From ATX-6F1 sp943369485 (GTDB lineage: Bacteria > Cyanobacteriota > Cyanobacteriia > PCC-6307 > Cyanobiaceae), in the NCBI GenBank assembly GCA_943369485.1, contig CALRNH020000004.1:1-64000 (forward strand): a DNA stretch of 64,000 bases, given 5' to 3'. The position numbers were made by a program, and so were the translations under genes. Numbering within the stretch: position 1 is the first letter of the stretch; every line of letters begins with the position of its first letter. The notes under the pieces are model-generated. The model did not search any database. It saw nothing but the letters and a program-made list of their open reading frames with translations, and was not told where the DNA came from. Below, piece after piece: positions 34,100 to 43,194 of this stretch.

Positions 34100-35188
34100 T
34101 CACCCCGCCAGCACGAGACTGAAGGCGCTGCGGTCGCTGGGTTCGGGCCGCTCGAACACCTTGCAGAACACCTTCACCACCCGATCGCCCGAGTCGATCT
34201 GCTCGAGCGGGTCCTTGCGCAGCCGGTGGCGCAGGCAGCAGGCCACCACCCGGGCCACATCGTCGTCGGTCACCTCGCTGCGTCCTTCGAAGGCGGCCAG
34301 GGCGCGGGCCGCCCGGTTGGTGACGATGTCACCACGCAGTCCGTCCACGTCGAGCTCACCGCAGACCGACGAGATGCGGATGCGCAGGTCGGGGTCAAGG
34401 GCCACCTGGGGCAACCGTTGCTGGGCCTCGACCACCCGTTGCTGAAGGGCGTCCTGGTTGGGCTGCACCAGGTCATTGAAGCCGTCGGGGTCGGCATCAA
34501 AACCGGTGCGCTGGTCCACCACCTGCACCCGCAACTCCGGGTCACGCACGGTGCGCACCTCCACGCTCATGCCGAAGCGATCCAGCAGCTGGGGCCTGAG
34601 TTCCCCTTCCTCGGGGTTGCCCGAGCCGATCAACACGAACCGGGCGGGGTGGCGCACGGACACCCCTTCGCGTTCCACCGTGTTCCAGCCGGACGCGGCC
34701 GAATCCAGCAGCACGTCCACCAGGTGGTCGTCGAGCAGGTTCACCTCATCGACGTAGAGCAGGCCGCGGTTGGCCTTGGCCAGCAGGCCGGGCTCGAAGG
34801 CGCGGATGCCCTCGCTCAGGGCCTTTTCGATGTCGATGGTGCCGCAGAGCCGGTCTTCGGTGGCCCCCAGCGGCAGGTCGACCATCGGCACCTGGCGGGG
34901 CTCCACGGCCAGGGTTTCACCGTTCTCGGTCCGCTGGCGCACCTCGGCGCTCTGCAGATCGGGATCCGTGGGGGAGCTGTTGTAGGGATCGCCCGCCACC
35001 ACGTCGATTTCGGGAAGCAGATCGGCCAGGGCTCGGATCGCCGTGGATTTGCCCGTGCCCCGGTCACCCATGATCATCACCCCGCCGATGCGGGGATCGA
35101 TCACGTTCAGCAGCAGGGCCAGCTTCATCTCCTCCTGCCCGACGATGGCGGTGAAGGGGAAGACCCTGCGCTTCCGGTTCGGACTCAC
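34100..35188 (-). CDS. chlI: Magnesium chelatase ATPase subunit I
   Basis: From the GTG at 35188 (SPNRKRRVFPFTAIVGQEEM) the protein has 362 residues, the normal size for cyanobacterial ChlI. It has Walker A GDRGTGKST, Walker B LLYVDEVNLL, the arginine-finger region and the AAA+ lid. With ChlD and ChlH it drives insertion of Mg2+ into protoporphyrin IX, the first committed step to chlorophyll. The frame is open far upstream, but that part belongs to the DUF3370 gene in another frame. The GTG overlaps that gene's stop as GTGA (35185-35188). Confidence 0.97.
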   Translation of the reverse strand: MSPNRKRRVFPFTAIVGQEEMKLALLLNVIDPRIGGVMIMGDRGTGKSTAIRALADLLPEIDVVAGDPYNSSPTDPDLQSAEVRQRTENGETLAVEPRQVPMVDLPLGATEDRLCGTIDIEKALSEGIRAFEPGLLAKANRGLLYVDEVNLLDDHLVDVLLDSAASGWNTVEREGVSVRHPARFVLIGSGNPEEGELRPQLLDRFGMSVEVRTVRDPELRVQVVDQRTGFDADPDGFNDLVQPNQDALQQRVVEAQQRLPQVALDPDLRIRISSVCGELDVDGLRGDIVTNRAARALAAFEGRSEVTDDDVARVVACCLRHRLRKDPLEQIDSGDRVVKVFCKVFERPEPSDRSAFSLVLAG

Positions 35189-36687
35189 GGCGTGCCTGGG
35201 GAAACTCCGGATTGTTTCACAGCCGGCTGTGGCCCTCCGGCCGCAGGCGGAGCGTCCAGCGGCAGCAGGCTGAGGGCCTGGGGCGGCGTGGCGTCGGCCG
35301 GATAGATCAGGCGCACCCGCAGGCGCCGCTGCCCCCGGGGCGCCAGGCTGACCGTGCCCAGGGCGGGCCCGCTCTGGCCCTGGCGCAGCACCAGATGGAA
35401 CCACTGGGGACCGCTGGGGCGGCCGGAGGGTCCATCGAGGCCCCGAACCTCGATCAGGCCCCGGAAGGTGACCGCCCGGGGGGGGGTGGCATTGAAGCGC
35501 AGGCCGCCGATCGGGGCGTCCCCCTTGAGGGGGGAATCCAACGCCAGCTGCAGGCTCACGGGTGCGTTGGTGTCGTTGAGCAGGGGCAGGGTGAGGTCGT
35601 ATTCGATGCCGTAGTTCCCATGGGCGGCCCAGGCGGTATCGGGATAGCGGCGTTTCAGGGGGGCGGTCTGCACCTGGCCGCTGCCCAGCCGGCCCCGGTC
35701 CAGGCTGCTGATCGGCCAGGACACCGGCGCGCTGCGCACCGACAGGGTGGTCTTGCCTGGATCGGTGAGGCTGGCGCGCCAGAGGCTGCCCTGCTGGAGG
35801 CCGCTCACCCGTGAATAGATGATCGGCCCAAGGCTGCCAAGGGGGGAGGGGGGATGCTCCTTGGGGCTCAGATCCCCCTGGAGCAGACGCGTCCATTCCG
35901 CTTCGGCCGGAGGTTTGTCGCCGCCCAGGCTGGCCAGGGTGGCCACGGACACCGGCCCGTCGCTCTCAAGGCGCAGCTGCAGGTTGCGGCCATTGAGCAG
36001 GGGATCGAGGCCCCGCACCGGCAGGGGCAAGGCCAGCAGGGTGGTGAGCTGGCCAGGCACCAGAGTCCATTGCTCCGGCAGCAGCGGGTTGCGGGGCTGG
36101 CGGGTCAGCAGTTCGCCCGCCACACGGCTGCCGGGGCCCGCGTAGGGGCCCTCGCCGTTCTGGCTCAGCAGGGGAGGCAAGGGCAGAAAGGGGGCGGCCG
36201 GTTGGCTCGGATCATTCGACTGAGATAACGCCGTGGCCCCGGCCACGAGCCGCAGGCGAACGGGTCGGTTGCCCCGGGGGGCGGCCACCACCGCCAGCCA
36301 GAGGGTCGAATCGGCGCTTTCGGGCCGGCCGGCATAGACGTGGTGACTGAAGAGCTCGAAGCGGCCCTGCAGGGGGAGATCGAGATGGGCGCCGGGCACC
36401 GCCAGGGGCTGACCGGCGAACACGGCCCTGGGGTCGAAGCTGGAGAGGAGGATCCCCGGGCTGCGGATCAGTTCCGGGTTGTTGTCGTTCACCACCAGCA
36501 CCGGATCGAGGCCGCCCGGCAGCGGCCGCACCTGCTGGGGGCGAAGCACCACCTGGGCAGGTACGCCCGCCGAAGTGGTGGAGGGGGGGCTCTGGGCAGC
36601 GGCGCTGAGCGGGACCGTCAGGGACGCAGGCAGCCATGCAGTCAGAAGTGCCAGCAGCAGCCCGGGAGGCAGGAAGTGCTGGGTCAT
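35185..36687 (-). CDS. DUF3370-type secreted protein
   Basis: The 500-residue protein starts with a signal peptide (LPPGLLLALLTAWLPASLTV, cleavage near AAA-QS). It matches the cyanobacterial DUF3370 layout: VVNDNNPELIRSPGILLSS early on, SHHVYAGR, AGPGSRVAGELL and GNYGIEYDLTLPL. Strands dominate, so it is probably a periplasmic or outer-membrane-associated beta protein. No enzymatic motif is seen. It overlaps both neighbours by four bases, the beta-lactamase-like gene upstream and chlI downstream. Confidence 0.75.
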   Translation of the reverse strand: MTQHFLPPGLLLALLTAWLPASLTVPLSAAAQSPPSTTSAGVPAQVVLRPQQVRPLPGGLDPVLVVNDNNPELIRSPGILLSSFDPRAVFAGQPLAVPGAHLDLPLQGRFELFSHHVYAGRPESADSTLWLAVVAAPRGNRPVRLRLVAGATALSQSNDPSQPAAPFLPLPPLLSQNGEGPYAGPGSRVAGELLTRQPRNPLLPEQWTLVPGQLTTLLALPLPVRGLDPLLNGRNLQLRLESDGPVSVATLASLGGDKPPAEAEWTRLLQGDLSPKEHPPSPLGSLGPIIYSRVSGLQQGSLWRASLTDPGKTTLSVRSAPVSWPISSLDRGRLGSGQVQTAPLKRRYPDTAWAAHGNYGIEYDLTLPLLNDTNAPVSLQLALDSPLKGDAPIGGLRFNATPPRAVTFRGLIEVRGLDGPSGRPSGPQWFHLVLRQGQSGPALGTVSLAPRGQRRLRVRLIYPADATPPQALSLLPLDAPPAAGGPQPAVKQSGVSPGTP

Positions 36688-37781
36688 GGTGTCGGGGCGG
36701 AAGGTGCGGCAGGACCCACCAGTGCTTGGGCGGCGGCGGCGGCCATGGCGCGGATCAGGTCGGTGGAGCGGGGGTCGTTGAAAGGGCCCTTGACCATGAA
36801 GGCGGCCACCGCCCTCTGGCCATTGGGCAACTCGATCAGGCCGGCATCGGCGTAGGCGATGCCGATGTCGCCGGTCTTGTTGTAGATGGTGATGCCCTTG
36901 GTCATCAGCTCGCTGTCGGGGTCGGAGGAATCCCCCCCGAGCCCCTGCAGCACCCCCAGGGGGATCAAGGTGTTGGTGCGGGATTGGCCCATGATTTCCC
37001 GGTAGAGGTCCCGGGCCCGGGGGCTGAGCTTGTCGCCGGTGTCCACCAGGGCGATGGTGCGGGCCAGGTCATGGGCACTGGTGGTGTTGGTGCCATCGAG
37101 ATCCGGCAGCCAGTTGTTGATCACCGAGGCCCCCAGCCCCAGCCCCTGGAAGCGGGCGTTGAGGGCCACCTTGCCCCCAAGCCGCTTGATCAGCAGGTTG
37201 GTGGCGCTGTTGTCGCTGACCCGGATCATCTCGGTGGCTGCCTCGTAGAAGGGGAAGCGGGTGCCCAGCGGTTTGTTCGCCATCCAGCCGGCGCCGGCGC
37301 CGATCACCTCCTTGCTCAGGACCAGGGGCTCGTTCCAGCGCAGCTTGCCTGCATCGAGATCCTCCAGGGCCGCCAACAGGACGGGGCTTTTGATCGCACT
37401 GGCGGCCGGCAGGGGGGTGTCGGCATTGAGCTGGGCGTAGCGCCCGTCATCAAGCACCAGCAGATAGCCCGAGGCCTTCAGATCCTTCTGGGCGGTGGCC
37501 AGGGCGGCCCAGCGCTGGCTGAGGGCGGTCAGTTCGGTTTTGGGCTCGAAGCGGCCCAGGGGCAGGCCCCGCTGCAGGCCCCTGGAGACGGGCGGGAGTT
37601 GGGCTGGTGTCAGCGCACCGATTCCTCCGAGCCCCCCCTTCGCCAACCGGGGTGCCAGCAGCTTCAGGGCGGTGCCGGTGATCACCCCCAGACCGACCCC
37701 GATCACCAGCAGCCTCAGCACCAGGCGCAGGGGGCGTCCCCAGCTTCCGGATCCTGGGCGGGTGGGGCGGCTGGAACTCAC
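36684..37781 (-). CDS. Class A beta-lactamase-like serine hydrolase
   Basis: The 365-residue protein has an N-terminal membrane anchor (LRLVLRLLVIGVGLGVITGT) and a class A beta-lactamase/DD-peptidase fold. It has S128-A-I-K131 as the nucleophile motif, S189-D-N191 and a C-terminal KTG in IYNKTGDIG. All three motifs are intact, so it should be active as a penicillin-binding enzyme, beta-lactamase or cell-wall hydrolase facing the periplasm. Anchored versions of this family are common in cyanobacteria. It overlaps the DUF3370 gene by four bases. Start is a GTG at 37781. Confidence 0.85.
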   Translation of the reverse strand: MSSSRPTRPGSGSWGRPLRLVLRLLVIGVGLGVITGTALKLLAPRLAKGGLGGIGALTPAQLPPVSRGLQRGLPLGRFEPKTELTALSQRWAALATAQKDLKASGYLLVLDDGRYAQLNADTPLPAASAIKSPVLLAALEDLDAGKLRWNEPLVLSKEVIGAGAGWMANKPLGTRFPFYEAATEMIRVSDNSATNLLIKRLGGKVALNARFQGLGLGASVINNWLPDLDGTNTTSAHDLARTIALVDTGDKLSPRARDLYREIMGQSRTNTLIPLGVLQGLGGDSSDPDSELMTKGITIYNKTGDIGIAYADAGLIELPNGQRAVAAFMVKGPFNDPRSTDLIRAMAAAAAQALVGPAAPSAPTP

Positions 37782-37813
37782 AGGCGGAGACGTTGCCAGG
37801 AACTGGGGCGACC

Positions 37814-38572
37814 CTAAGGGGTTGGCCTGCGGCTCGCCCAGCGCAGCTGCCGGACCATGCCCCGGACCAGGGCCACTTCCTCACTGGTGATCCGTGCCCG
37901 TTGCAGCAGGGCACGCACCTTGGCCATGCGGGCGTGGCGGGTGTGGGGCAGCAGAAACCCCACCTCCAACAGCAAGTCTTCGGCATCGCTCAAGGAGGCC
38001 TCCAGATCTCCCCGCAGGGCGGGGTCGCCGGCGTCAGTCTCAGCCTCGCCGTTGACCTCGGCCGACCCAGCGGGGTCCACCGCCCCAAGACGCCGCAGTT
38101 CATGCAGGGCGATCGCCACGGCGTGGGAGAGATTCAATGAGGGGTAGCCGTCATCGGTGGCGATGCGGAGGACGCGGCTCGCCAGCAGCAGTTCATCGAT
38201 GCTCAAACCCCGATCTTCGCGACCGAAAACGAGGGCGCTGGGGGCCTCCCCATCGGCTGCCAGCAGCCAGGTCAGGGCGCCCGCCGGCGGTTCCATCGGC
38301 ACGGCGTCGGAATCGACCCGTCCGCTGCAGGCCACCACCCGACGGCAGTCGGCCAGGGCGGCGGCCAGATCGGTGAAGAGCTGGGCGTGCTCCAGCAGCG
38401 GCTGGGCATGGACCGCCATCCGGCGCGCTTCCTCCCCAAGGTGATCGCAGCGGGGAGCCACCAGACGCAGCTGCTGGAGCCCGAAGTTGGCCGCCAGCCG
38501 GGCGACGCTGCCCACGTTCAAGGGCCCCGCCGGTTCCACCAGCACCAGCACCAGCTGGGTCACGCTGCTCAA
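37814..38572 (-). CDS. TrmH/SpoU-family RNA 2'-O-methyltransferase, TrmJ-like
   Basis: The 252-residue protein shows the SPOUT pattern: LVLVEPAGPLNVGSVARLAANFG at the start (motif 1), ALVFGREDRGLS (motif 2) and PSLNLSHAVAIALHEL (motif 3), which form the knotted SAM site. The length and C-terminal extension fit TrmJ, which methylates the ribose of tRNA position 32. Other RNA targets cannot be excluded. The start ATG overlaps the cytM stop by four bases. Confidence 0.9.
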   Translation of the reverse strand: MSSVTQLVLVLVEPAGPLNVGSVARLAANFGLQQLRLVAPRCDHLGEEARRMAVHAQPLLEHAQLFTDLAAALADCRRVVACSGRVDSDAVPMEPPAGALTWLLAADGEAPSALVFGREDRGLSIDELLLASRVLRIATDDGYPSLNLSHAVAIALHELRRLGAVDPAGSAEVNGEAETDAGDPALRGDLEASLSDAEDLLLEVGFLLPHTRHARMAKVRALLQRARITSEEVALVRGMVRQLRWASRRPTP

Positions 38573-38955
38573 ACCAGGCTGTGCAGATAGGCCAGCAGGT
38601 CGGCCATCGCCTGGGGTTCGGGCTGGAACTTAGGCATCGGTGGGGTGCTGCCGCTCACCACCTGGCGGATCAAGCTGGCATCGTTGCGCCGCTGGCTCAC
38701 CCCATGCAGGTTGGGCCCGACCAACCCCTGGGCGGCGATGCCGTGGCAGCCGGCGCAGTTGATCAGGAACAGACGGCCTCCATTCTCAGCCGAGCCGCTG
38801 CGCTCGAGGGTGCTCAAGGTGTAGGGGTCGCTGCGGGAGGCGGGCAGTACCACCATCACTAACAGGATGCAGGCGGCGGTGGCCAGCAGCACCAGGGCGG
38901 CGATCAGGCCTCGAAGCTGGGGCGACAGCGGAGCGGCGACGGGTGGGCTTGTCAC
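38569..38955 (-). CDS. cytM: Membrane-anchored cytochrome c, CytM type
   Basis: The 128-residue protein has an N-terminal helix ([20 protein letters not shown]) as anchor and a single class I heme c domain: C67-A-G-C70-H71 and an axial methionine in TPPMPKF (M107). The sequence around the heme ([24 protein letters not shown]) is that of cytochrome cM, a low-potential cytochrome of cyanobacteria linked to regulation of respiration and photosynthesis. The divergent petG neighbour fits this assignment. The start is a GTG. Alternative: another cytochrome c6-like protein, less likely because of the anchor. Confidence 0.82.
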
Positions 38956-39030
38956 GGTTGCGCGGGTCTAGGGATCAAGCCTGCCTCGGCCATGAAACAA
39001 TTGTGGTCTGAAGCCTCGTTGGCCCCCTCC

Positions 39031-39144
39031 ATGATCGAACCCCTGCTCTGCGGCATCGTGCTCGGTCTGATCCCCGTGACCCTGCTGGGTCTGTTCGTGG
39101 CCGCCTGGAATCAGTACCGCCGGGGCAGCGCCCTGGGCGGCTGA
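39031..39144 (+). CDS. petG: Cytochrome b6f complex subunit V (PetG)
   Basis: The 37-residue protein ([20 protein letters not shown], then [12 protein letters not shown]) is one transmembrane helix and matches PetG, a peripheral small subunit needed for stability of the cytochrome b6f complex in the thylakoid. It is the only plus-strand gene in this part and diverges from cytM across 75 bases. It is short enough to be missed in routine gene finding, but the match is nearly complete. Confidence 0.97.
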
Positions 39145-39175
39145 ATCTCCTCGCCTGGATCCGTGGAAGTGCCCA

Positions 39176-39730
39176 TCAGCGGCTGAGGATCAGCACGCTG
39201 GTGCCGCCATAGCGGCGTTGGTCCTGAAGCGTCCAGCCTTTCGGTCGTTCAGGGATCGTCGTGCTGGCGCATTCCCACAGCATCCGCCCGCCCTCCGCCA
39301 GCCAGCCGCGCCGGGCCACCCGCTCCGCCACGGGCCCGTAGAGCCCGGATTCGTAGGGAGGATCCGCATAGATCAGATCGAAGGGCGTCACTGGAGCAGA
39401 CTCCAGCCAGCCCAGGGCCTCCCGCGCCACCAGTTGGGTGGATGGGGGCTCGCCAGTACCCGCCAGAGCGAGGGCCACCGCTTCCAGGTTGCGCCGGGCG
39501 GCGGTGGCCACCCGCCGGTCGCGCTCGATCGCCACCACGGCGGCGGCCCCCCGCTGCAGGGCCTCACAGCCCATCACTCCGCTGCCGCAGAACAGATCGA
39601 GCCAACGGCTCCCGGCCAGATCCTGCGCGAGCAGGTTCATCACAGCCAGGCGCACCCGTGCGGTGGTGGGGCGGGCGATCTCTCCCGGGGGACTGATCAG
39701 CTTGCGGCCACCGCTGAGCCGCAGACTCAT
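39176..39730 (-). CDS. rsmD: 16S rRNA (guanine-966-N2) methyltransferase RsmD
   Basis: From the ATG at 39730 the protein has 184 residues. It starts LRLSGGRKLISPPGE and has TARVRLAVMNLL, the SAM-binding LDLFCGSGVMGCEAL and the catalytic DPPY in IYADPPYESGLY. These are the RsmD hallmarks; it methylates G966 of 16S rRNA during 30S assembly. The start overlaps the hisH stop by four bases. An open frame continues upstream but lies inside hisH. Confidence 0.95.
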   Translation of the reverse strand: MSLRLSGGRKLISPPGEIARPTTARVRLAVMNLLAQDLAGSRWLDLFCGSGVMGCEALQRGAAAVVAIERDRRVATAARRNLEAVALALAGTGEPPSTQLVAREALGWLESAPVTPFDLIYADPPYESGLYGPVAERVARRGWLAEGGRMLWECASTTIPERPKGWTLQDQRRYGGTSVLILSR

Positions 39731-40365
39731 CGGCTCTCGGTCCCGGGCCTCTCCACCCAGTCGAGCCAGCGGCGCAGCAGGGCCTGGCCATCGCTGGAGG
39801 ATTTCTCCGGGTGAAACTGGCAGGCGGCAATCGGGCCCTGCCAGAGCGCCGCGGTCACCTGGGTTTCGCCGAAGGCCACCCGGGCGGTCACGCAGGAGTC
39901 CTCGCTGGGGGCGGCGGCGTAGGAATGCACGAAGTAGACCCACTCAGGTGCGCCCCCCGCTGGCAGCAGTGGGCTTGGGGTCGCCGGAATCAATGGCGCC
40001 CAGCCCATGTGGGGCACAGGGTGGCCGGGGCTGCGGGGCAGGGCTCGCACCCTCCCCTTGATCAGACCAAGGCCCTTGGCTTGGCCCTCATCGCTGCCCT
40101 CGAACAGCAGCTGAAGCCCCAGGCAGATTCCCAGCAAGGGGCGACCGGCGCTGGTCCAGGCCTCCAGGGCCGGCACCAGCCCCGAGCGGTGCAATCGCTC
40201 CATGGCCGGATCGAAGGCCCCTACTCCCGGCAACACCAGGGCCTGGCAGTGAGCGAATGCCTCGGCCCGCTGCAGCGGCACCACCTCGGCCCCGAGACGC
40301 TCGAAGGCCCGCGTGACGGAATGAAGGTTGCCCATGCCGTAGTCGATCAAGCCGATGCGGCTCAT
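39727..40365 (-). CDS. hisH: Imidazole glycerol phosphate synthase, glutaminase subunit HisH
   Basis: The 212-residue protein begins MSRIGLIDYGMGNLHSVTRA. It has the class I glutamine amidotransferase nucleophile in LGICLGLQLLFEGS and the His-Glu pair in CQFHPEKSS. HisH supplies ammonia to HisF in histidine synthesis. It sits in the run trxA, LOG gene, hisH, rsmD with four-base overlaps on both sides (39727-39730 and 40362-40365). Confidence 0.96.
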   Translation of the reverse strand: MSRIGLIDYGMGNLHSVTRAFERLGAEVVPLQRAEAFAHCQALVLPGVGAFDPAMERLHRSGLVPALEAWTSAGRPLLGICLGLQLLFEGSDEGQAKGLGLIKGRVRALPRSPGHPVPHMGWAPLIPATPSPLLPAGGAPEWVYFVHSYAAAPSEDSCVTARVAFGETQVTAALWQGPIAACQFHPEKSSSDGQALLRRWLDWVERPGTESR

Positions 40366-41438
40366 GGCTCGATGGCGCAGAGGCGCTCGCCAGGATGCTC
40401 CAGCGCCTGGCTGGGGGGCAGATCCAGGGTGTTGAGGTGGTCGATCAGCTGGTAAAGCCGGCCGATGCGGCGCTTGTCGATGTGCAGCCGCAGGCAAGGC
40501 CGCAGGATGCCGTTGTCGTCGCAGCTCTCGCCCGCCTGGATCGATCCCTCCTCAAGCAGGTCGGCGAAGGCGTGGTTCAACGGGGGAAGCTGGGCGCTCG
40601 GGAAGGGCACGTGCAGCAGCAGCTCCAGCCGATCAGCGCCGAACTGGGCCGCATGGAAGACCCGGTAGAAGCGGCAGATCAGGGCGATCGCCTCCGAGGC
40701 GGTGCGGGCCCGCATCAGCAGGGAACCGTCCTCCGGAGAGATCAGACCCCTCTTGGCGAGACCGTCGTGCACGTGCAGCTCCCAGCCTTCCCAGAAATCG
40801 TCGCCGGCCGGGGCCAGGAGCACCAGCGGAATCGGTGGGGTGCGGCCCGTCTGGATCAAGGTGAGGGACTCGAACAGTTCATCGAGCGTGCCGAAGCCCC
40901 CTGGCAGCACCACCAGGGCATCGCTTTCCCGCAGGAAGAAGAGCTTGCGGGTGAAGAAGTAGCGGAAGTGCAGCAGACGGCCATCGCAGCCACTGACGTA
41001 GCGGTTGGCGTGCTGCTCAAAGGGCAGATCCACGTTCAGGCCGATGCTGTTCTCACAACCCGCCCCACGGTTGGCCGCCTCCATCACGCCGCCGCCGGCG
41101 CCGGTCATCACCTCGAAACCTTCCGCCACCGCCGCCGCCGCCAGCTCCTCGGCGACGGCATAGCTGGGGTCGTTCGGCCCGGTGCGGGCCGAGCCGAACA
41201 CGGTGATCTTGCGGGTGGCACGCCTGGAGTGGAAGACCGCCAGGGCTTCACTGATGTCGGCGAGGGCGCCGCTGATCAGGCGCCAGCTGTCTTCGTCGGA
41301 CTCGCTGCGGCTGATTTCCAGCAAGCTCACCAAGGCCCTCTCGATCAGCCGACGCTGGGGGTGACCGCGCAACTGAATCTCAAGGGCCTCAAGGGGGCTC
41401 TGGCCGGGGCGATGGGACGGGGTGGAGAGGGAACTCAG
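40362..41438 (-). CDS. LOG-family protein (lysine-decarboxylase-like)
   Basis: The protein has the LOG/TIGR00730 motifs TVFGSARTGP, GAGGGVMEAANRGA, and LVVLPGGFGTLDELFESLT (the PGGxGTxxE signature), plus a cyanobacterial N-terminal extension and a C-terminal domain of about 100 residues. LOG enzymes release free bases from nucleoside monophosphates (cytokinin-type phosphoribohydrolase); the long form may have another role. The start is uncertain. A CTG at 41438 overlaps the trxA stop and gives 358 residues, matching the N terminus expected for relatives (SPLEAL); a TTG at 41372 gives 336 residues. Confidence 0.85.
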   Translation of the reverse strand: MSSLSTPSHRPGQSPLEALEIQLRGHPQRRLIERALVSLLEISRSESDEDSWRLISGALADISEALAVFHSRRATRKITVFGSARTGPNDPSYAVAEELAAAAVAEGFEVMTGAGGGVMEAANRGAGCENSIGLNVDLPFEQHANRYVSGCDGRLLHFRYFFTRKLFFLRESDALVVLPGGFGTLDELFESLTLIQTGRTPPIPLVLLAPAGDDFWEGWELHVHDGLAKRGLISPEDGSLLMRARTASEAIALICRFYRVFHAAQFGADRLELLLHVPFPSAQLPPLNHAFADLLEEGSIQAGESCDDNGILRPCLRLHIDKRRIGRLYQLIDHLNTLDLPPSQALEHPGERLCAIEP

Positions 41439-41758
41439 AGGTATTTGGAGATGGTGCCGGAGAGGGTGGTCTTGGGCACGGCCCCGACGACGGTGTCGAC
41501 CTTCTGGCCGCCCTTGAAGACCATCAGGGTGGGGATGCTGCGGATGCCGTACTGGCTGGCGACGTTGGGGTTTTCGTCGGTGTTGAGCTTGAACACCTTG
41601 ATGCGGCCTTCGAACTCCTTGGCGATCTCCTCGACGATCGGCGCCACCATCCGGCAGGGGCCACACCAGGGGGCCCAGAAGTCCACCAGCACGGGCACAT
41701 CACTCTTGAGCACATCGAGCTCAAAGGAGGCGTCGGTGACGGCAGCAGCGCTGGACAT
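41435..41758 (-). CDS. trxA: Thioredoxin
   Basis: The 107-residue protein is a standard thioredoxin: PVLVDFWAPWCGPCRM with the redox pair WCGPC, KLNTDENPNVAS, and a cis-proline in IRSIPTLMVF. It reduces disulfides in target proteins, including ribonucleotide reductase and Calvin-cycle enzymes. It is the first gene of the trxA, LOG, hisH, rsmD run and is separated from guaB3 by a terminator. Confidence 0.97.
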   Translation of the reverse strand: MSSAAAVTDASFELDVLKSDVPVLVDFWAPWCGPCRMVAPIVEEIAKEFEGRIKVFKLNTDENPNVASQYGIRSIPTLMVFKGGQKVDTVVGAVPKTTLSGTISKYL

Positions 41759-41835
41759 CCGAGGGGAGATCAGGGTTGGGCGAATCTAGCAACCCTCTGT
41801 TGGCGCATTCCCAAGTCAGCGCCAGGGTGAAAGAC

Positions 41836-41858
41836 AAAAGGCCCGGACGCGCCGGGCT
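41836..41858 (-). terminator. Rho-independent terminator downstream of guaB3
   Basis: On the minus strand the sequence reads GCCCGGCGCGTCCGGGC followed by CTTTTG, a GC-rich stem with a short T run. It lies about 90 bases after the guaB3 stop and upstream of trxA. Confidence 0.7.
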
Positions 41859-41950
41859 GGGGGGTGTGAGGAGTGTGCGAGCCGTAGCCCCCACGTCTTC
41901 AGGTTACGCCCGCCTTGTGTGGTTTTTAATCCGCTGCCGTGTGGGATGGA

Positions 41951-43114
41951 TCACTTGCCCATGCCCAGTTGCTGGGCCTTCTGGTAGACCTTGCCCTCGG
42001 TGAGCAGTGACGGCGCCACCACCACTTCCACCTGTTGCATCTCCTTGAGGTTGCGGGCGCCCAGGGTGCCCATGGAGGTGCGCAGGGCCCCCAGCAGATT
42101 CTGGGTGCCGTCATCGAGGCCGGCAGGGCCGCGCAGGATTTTCTCGAGCGAGCCTGTGGTGCCCACCTTGATGCGGGTGCCCCTGGGCAGCACCGGACTG
42201 GGGGTGGCCATGCCCCAGTGGAAGCCGCGGCCTGGGGCTTCGCTCGCCCGGGCGATCGGGGATCCGATCATCACCGCGTCGGCGCCGCAGGCGATGCACT
42301 TGCAGATGTCGCCCCCGGTGACGATGCCGCCATCGGCGATCACCGGCACGTAGCGACCGCTCTCGCGCCCGTAATCATCTCGGGCGGAGGCGCAGTCAGC
42401 CACGGCAGTGGCCTGGGGGATGCCAACGCCCAGCACCCCGCGGGAGGTGCAGGCAGCTCCAGGGCCGATGCCCACCAGCACCGCCGCGGCCCCCGCTCGC
42501 ATCAGTTCCAGGGCCACCTCATAGGTGACGCAGTTGCCGATCGCCACCGGTACGCCCAGGTCCCGGCAGAGCGCCTTCAGGTCGAGGGTCTCCCGGCCCT
42601 CGGGGCCGATGTGCTCGGTTGAGACCACCGTGGCCTGCACAAACAGCAGGTCGGCACCGGCCTCGGCGATGACCTGGCCGAAGCGCAGGGCGGCCACGGG
42701 GGTGGCGCTGACGGCGGCGATGCCACCACCGGCCTTGATGTCGGCGATACGCCGACGAATCAGGTCTTCGCGCACCGGTTGGCTGTAGAGCTCCTGCATC
42801 AGAGGCACGAACTCCTCCTTGCCCACCGCCGCAATCCGATCCAGCACGGGATTGGGATCGTCGTAGCGGGTCTGGACCCCCTCCATGTTGAGCACGCCCA
42901 GGGCACCCAGGCGGGAGAGTTCGATGGCCACGGCCACATCGACCACGCCATCCATGGCGCTGGCGATGATCGGAATCTCCCGCTGGAAGCCCCCGATGCT
43001 CCAGTTGCTGTCGGTGACGTCGGGGTCCACCGTTCGCCCGCCTGGCACAAGGGCGATTTCGTCGATGCCATAGGCACGACGCACGGTTCGCGAACGACCT
43101 AACTGAATGTCCAC
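41951..43114 (-). CDS. guaB3: GuaB3-family IMP dehydrogenase-related protein
   Basis: From the GTG at 43114 (DIQLGRSRTVRRAYGIDEIA) the protein has 387 residues, the size of cyanobacterial GuaB3. It is an IMPDH/GMPR barrel with the catalytic cysteine loop GIGPGAACTSRGVLG and the phosphate-binding GADAVMIGSPIARA. It lacks the CBS pair of classical IMPDH. It oxidises IMP to XMP or performs a related purine reaction. A frame open for 22 more codons upstream looks non-coding. Confidence 0.9.
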   Translation of the reverse strand: MDIQLGRSRTVRRAYGIDEIALVPGGRTVDPDVTDSNWSIGGFQREIPIIASAMDGVVDVAVAIELSRLGALGVLNMEGVQTRYDDPNPVLDRIAAVGKEEFVPLMQELYSQPVREDLIRRRIADIKAGGGIAAVSATPVAALRFGQVIAEAGADLLFVQATVVSTEHIGPEGRETLDLKALCRDLGVPVAIGNCVTYEVALELMRAGAAAVLVGIGPGAACTSRGVLGVGIPQATAVADCASARDDYGRESGRYVPVIADGGIVTGGDICKCIACGADAVMIGSPIARASEAPGRGFHWGMATPSPVLPRGTRIKVGTTGSLEKILRGPAGLDDGTQNLLGALRTSMGTLGARNLKEMQQVEVVVAPSLLTEGKVYQKAQQLGMGK

Positions 43115-43194
43115 CGGTGCGCGCTGTGACAGTCGCGCCAAGCTATCAACCGGCCTTGCGCCAGCTCCCTGGGCATCCACTGCGCCTGGTCAGC

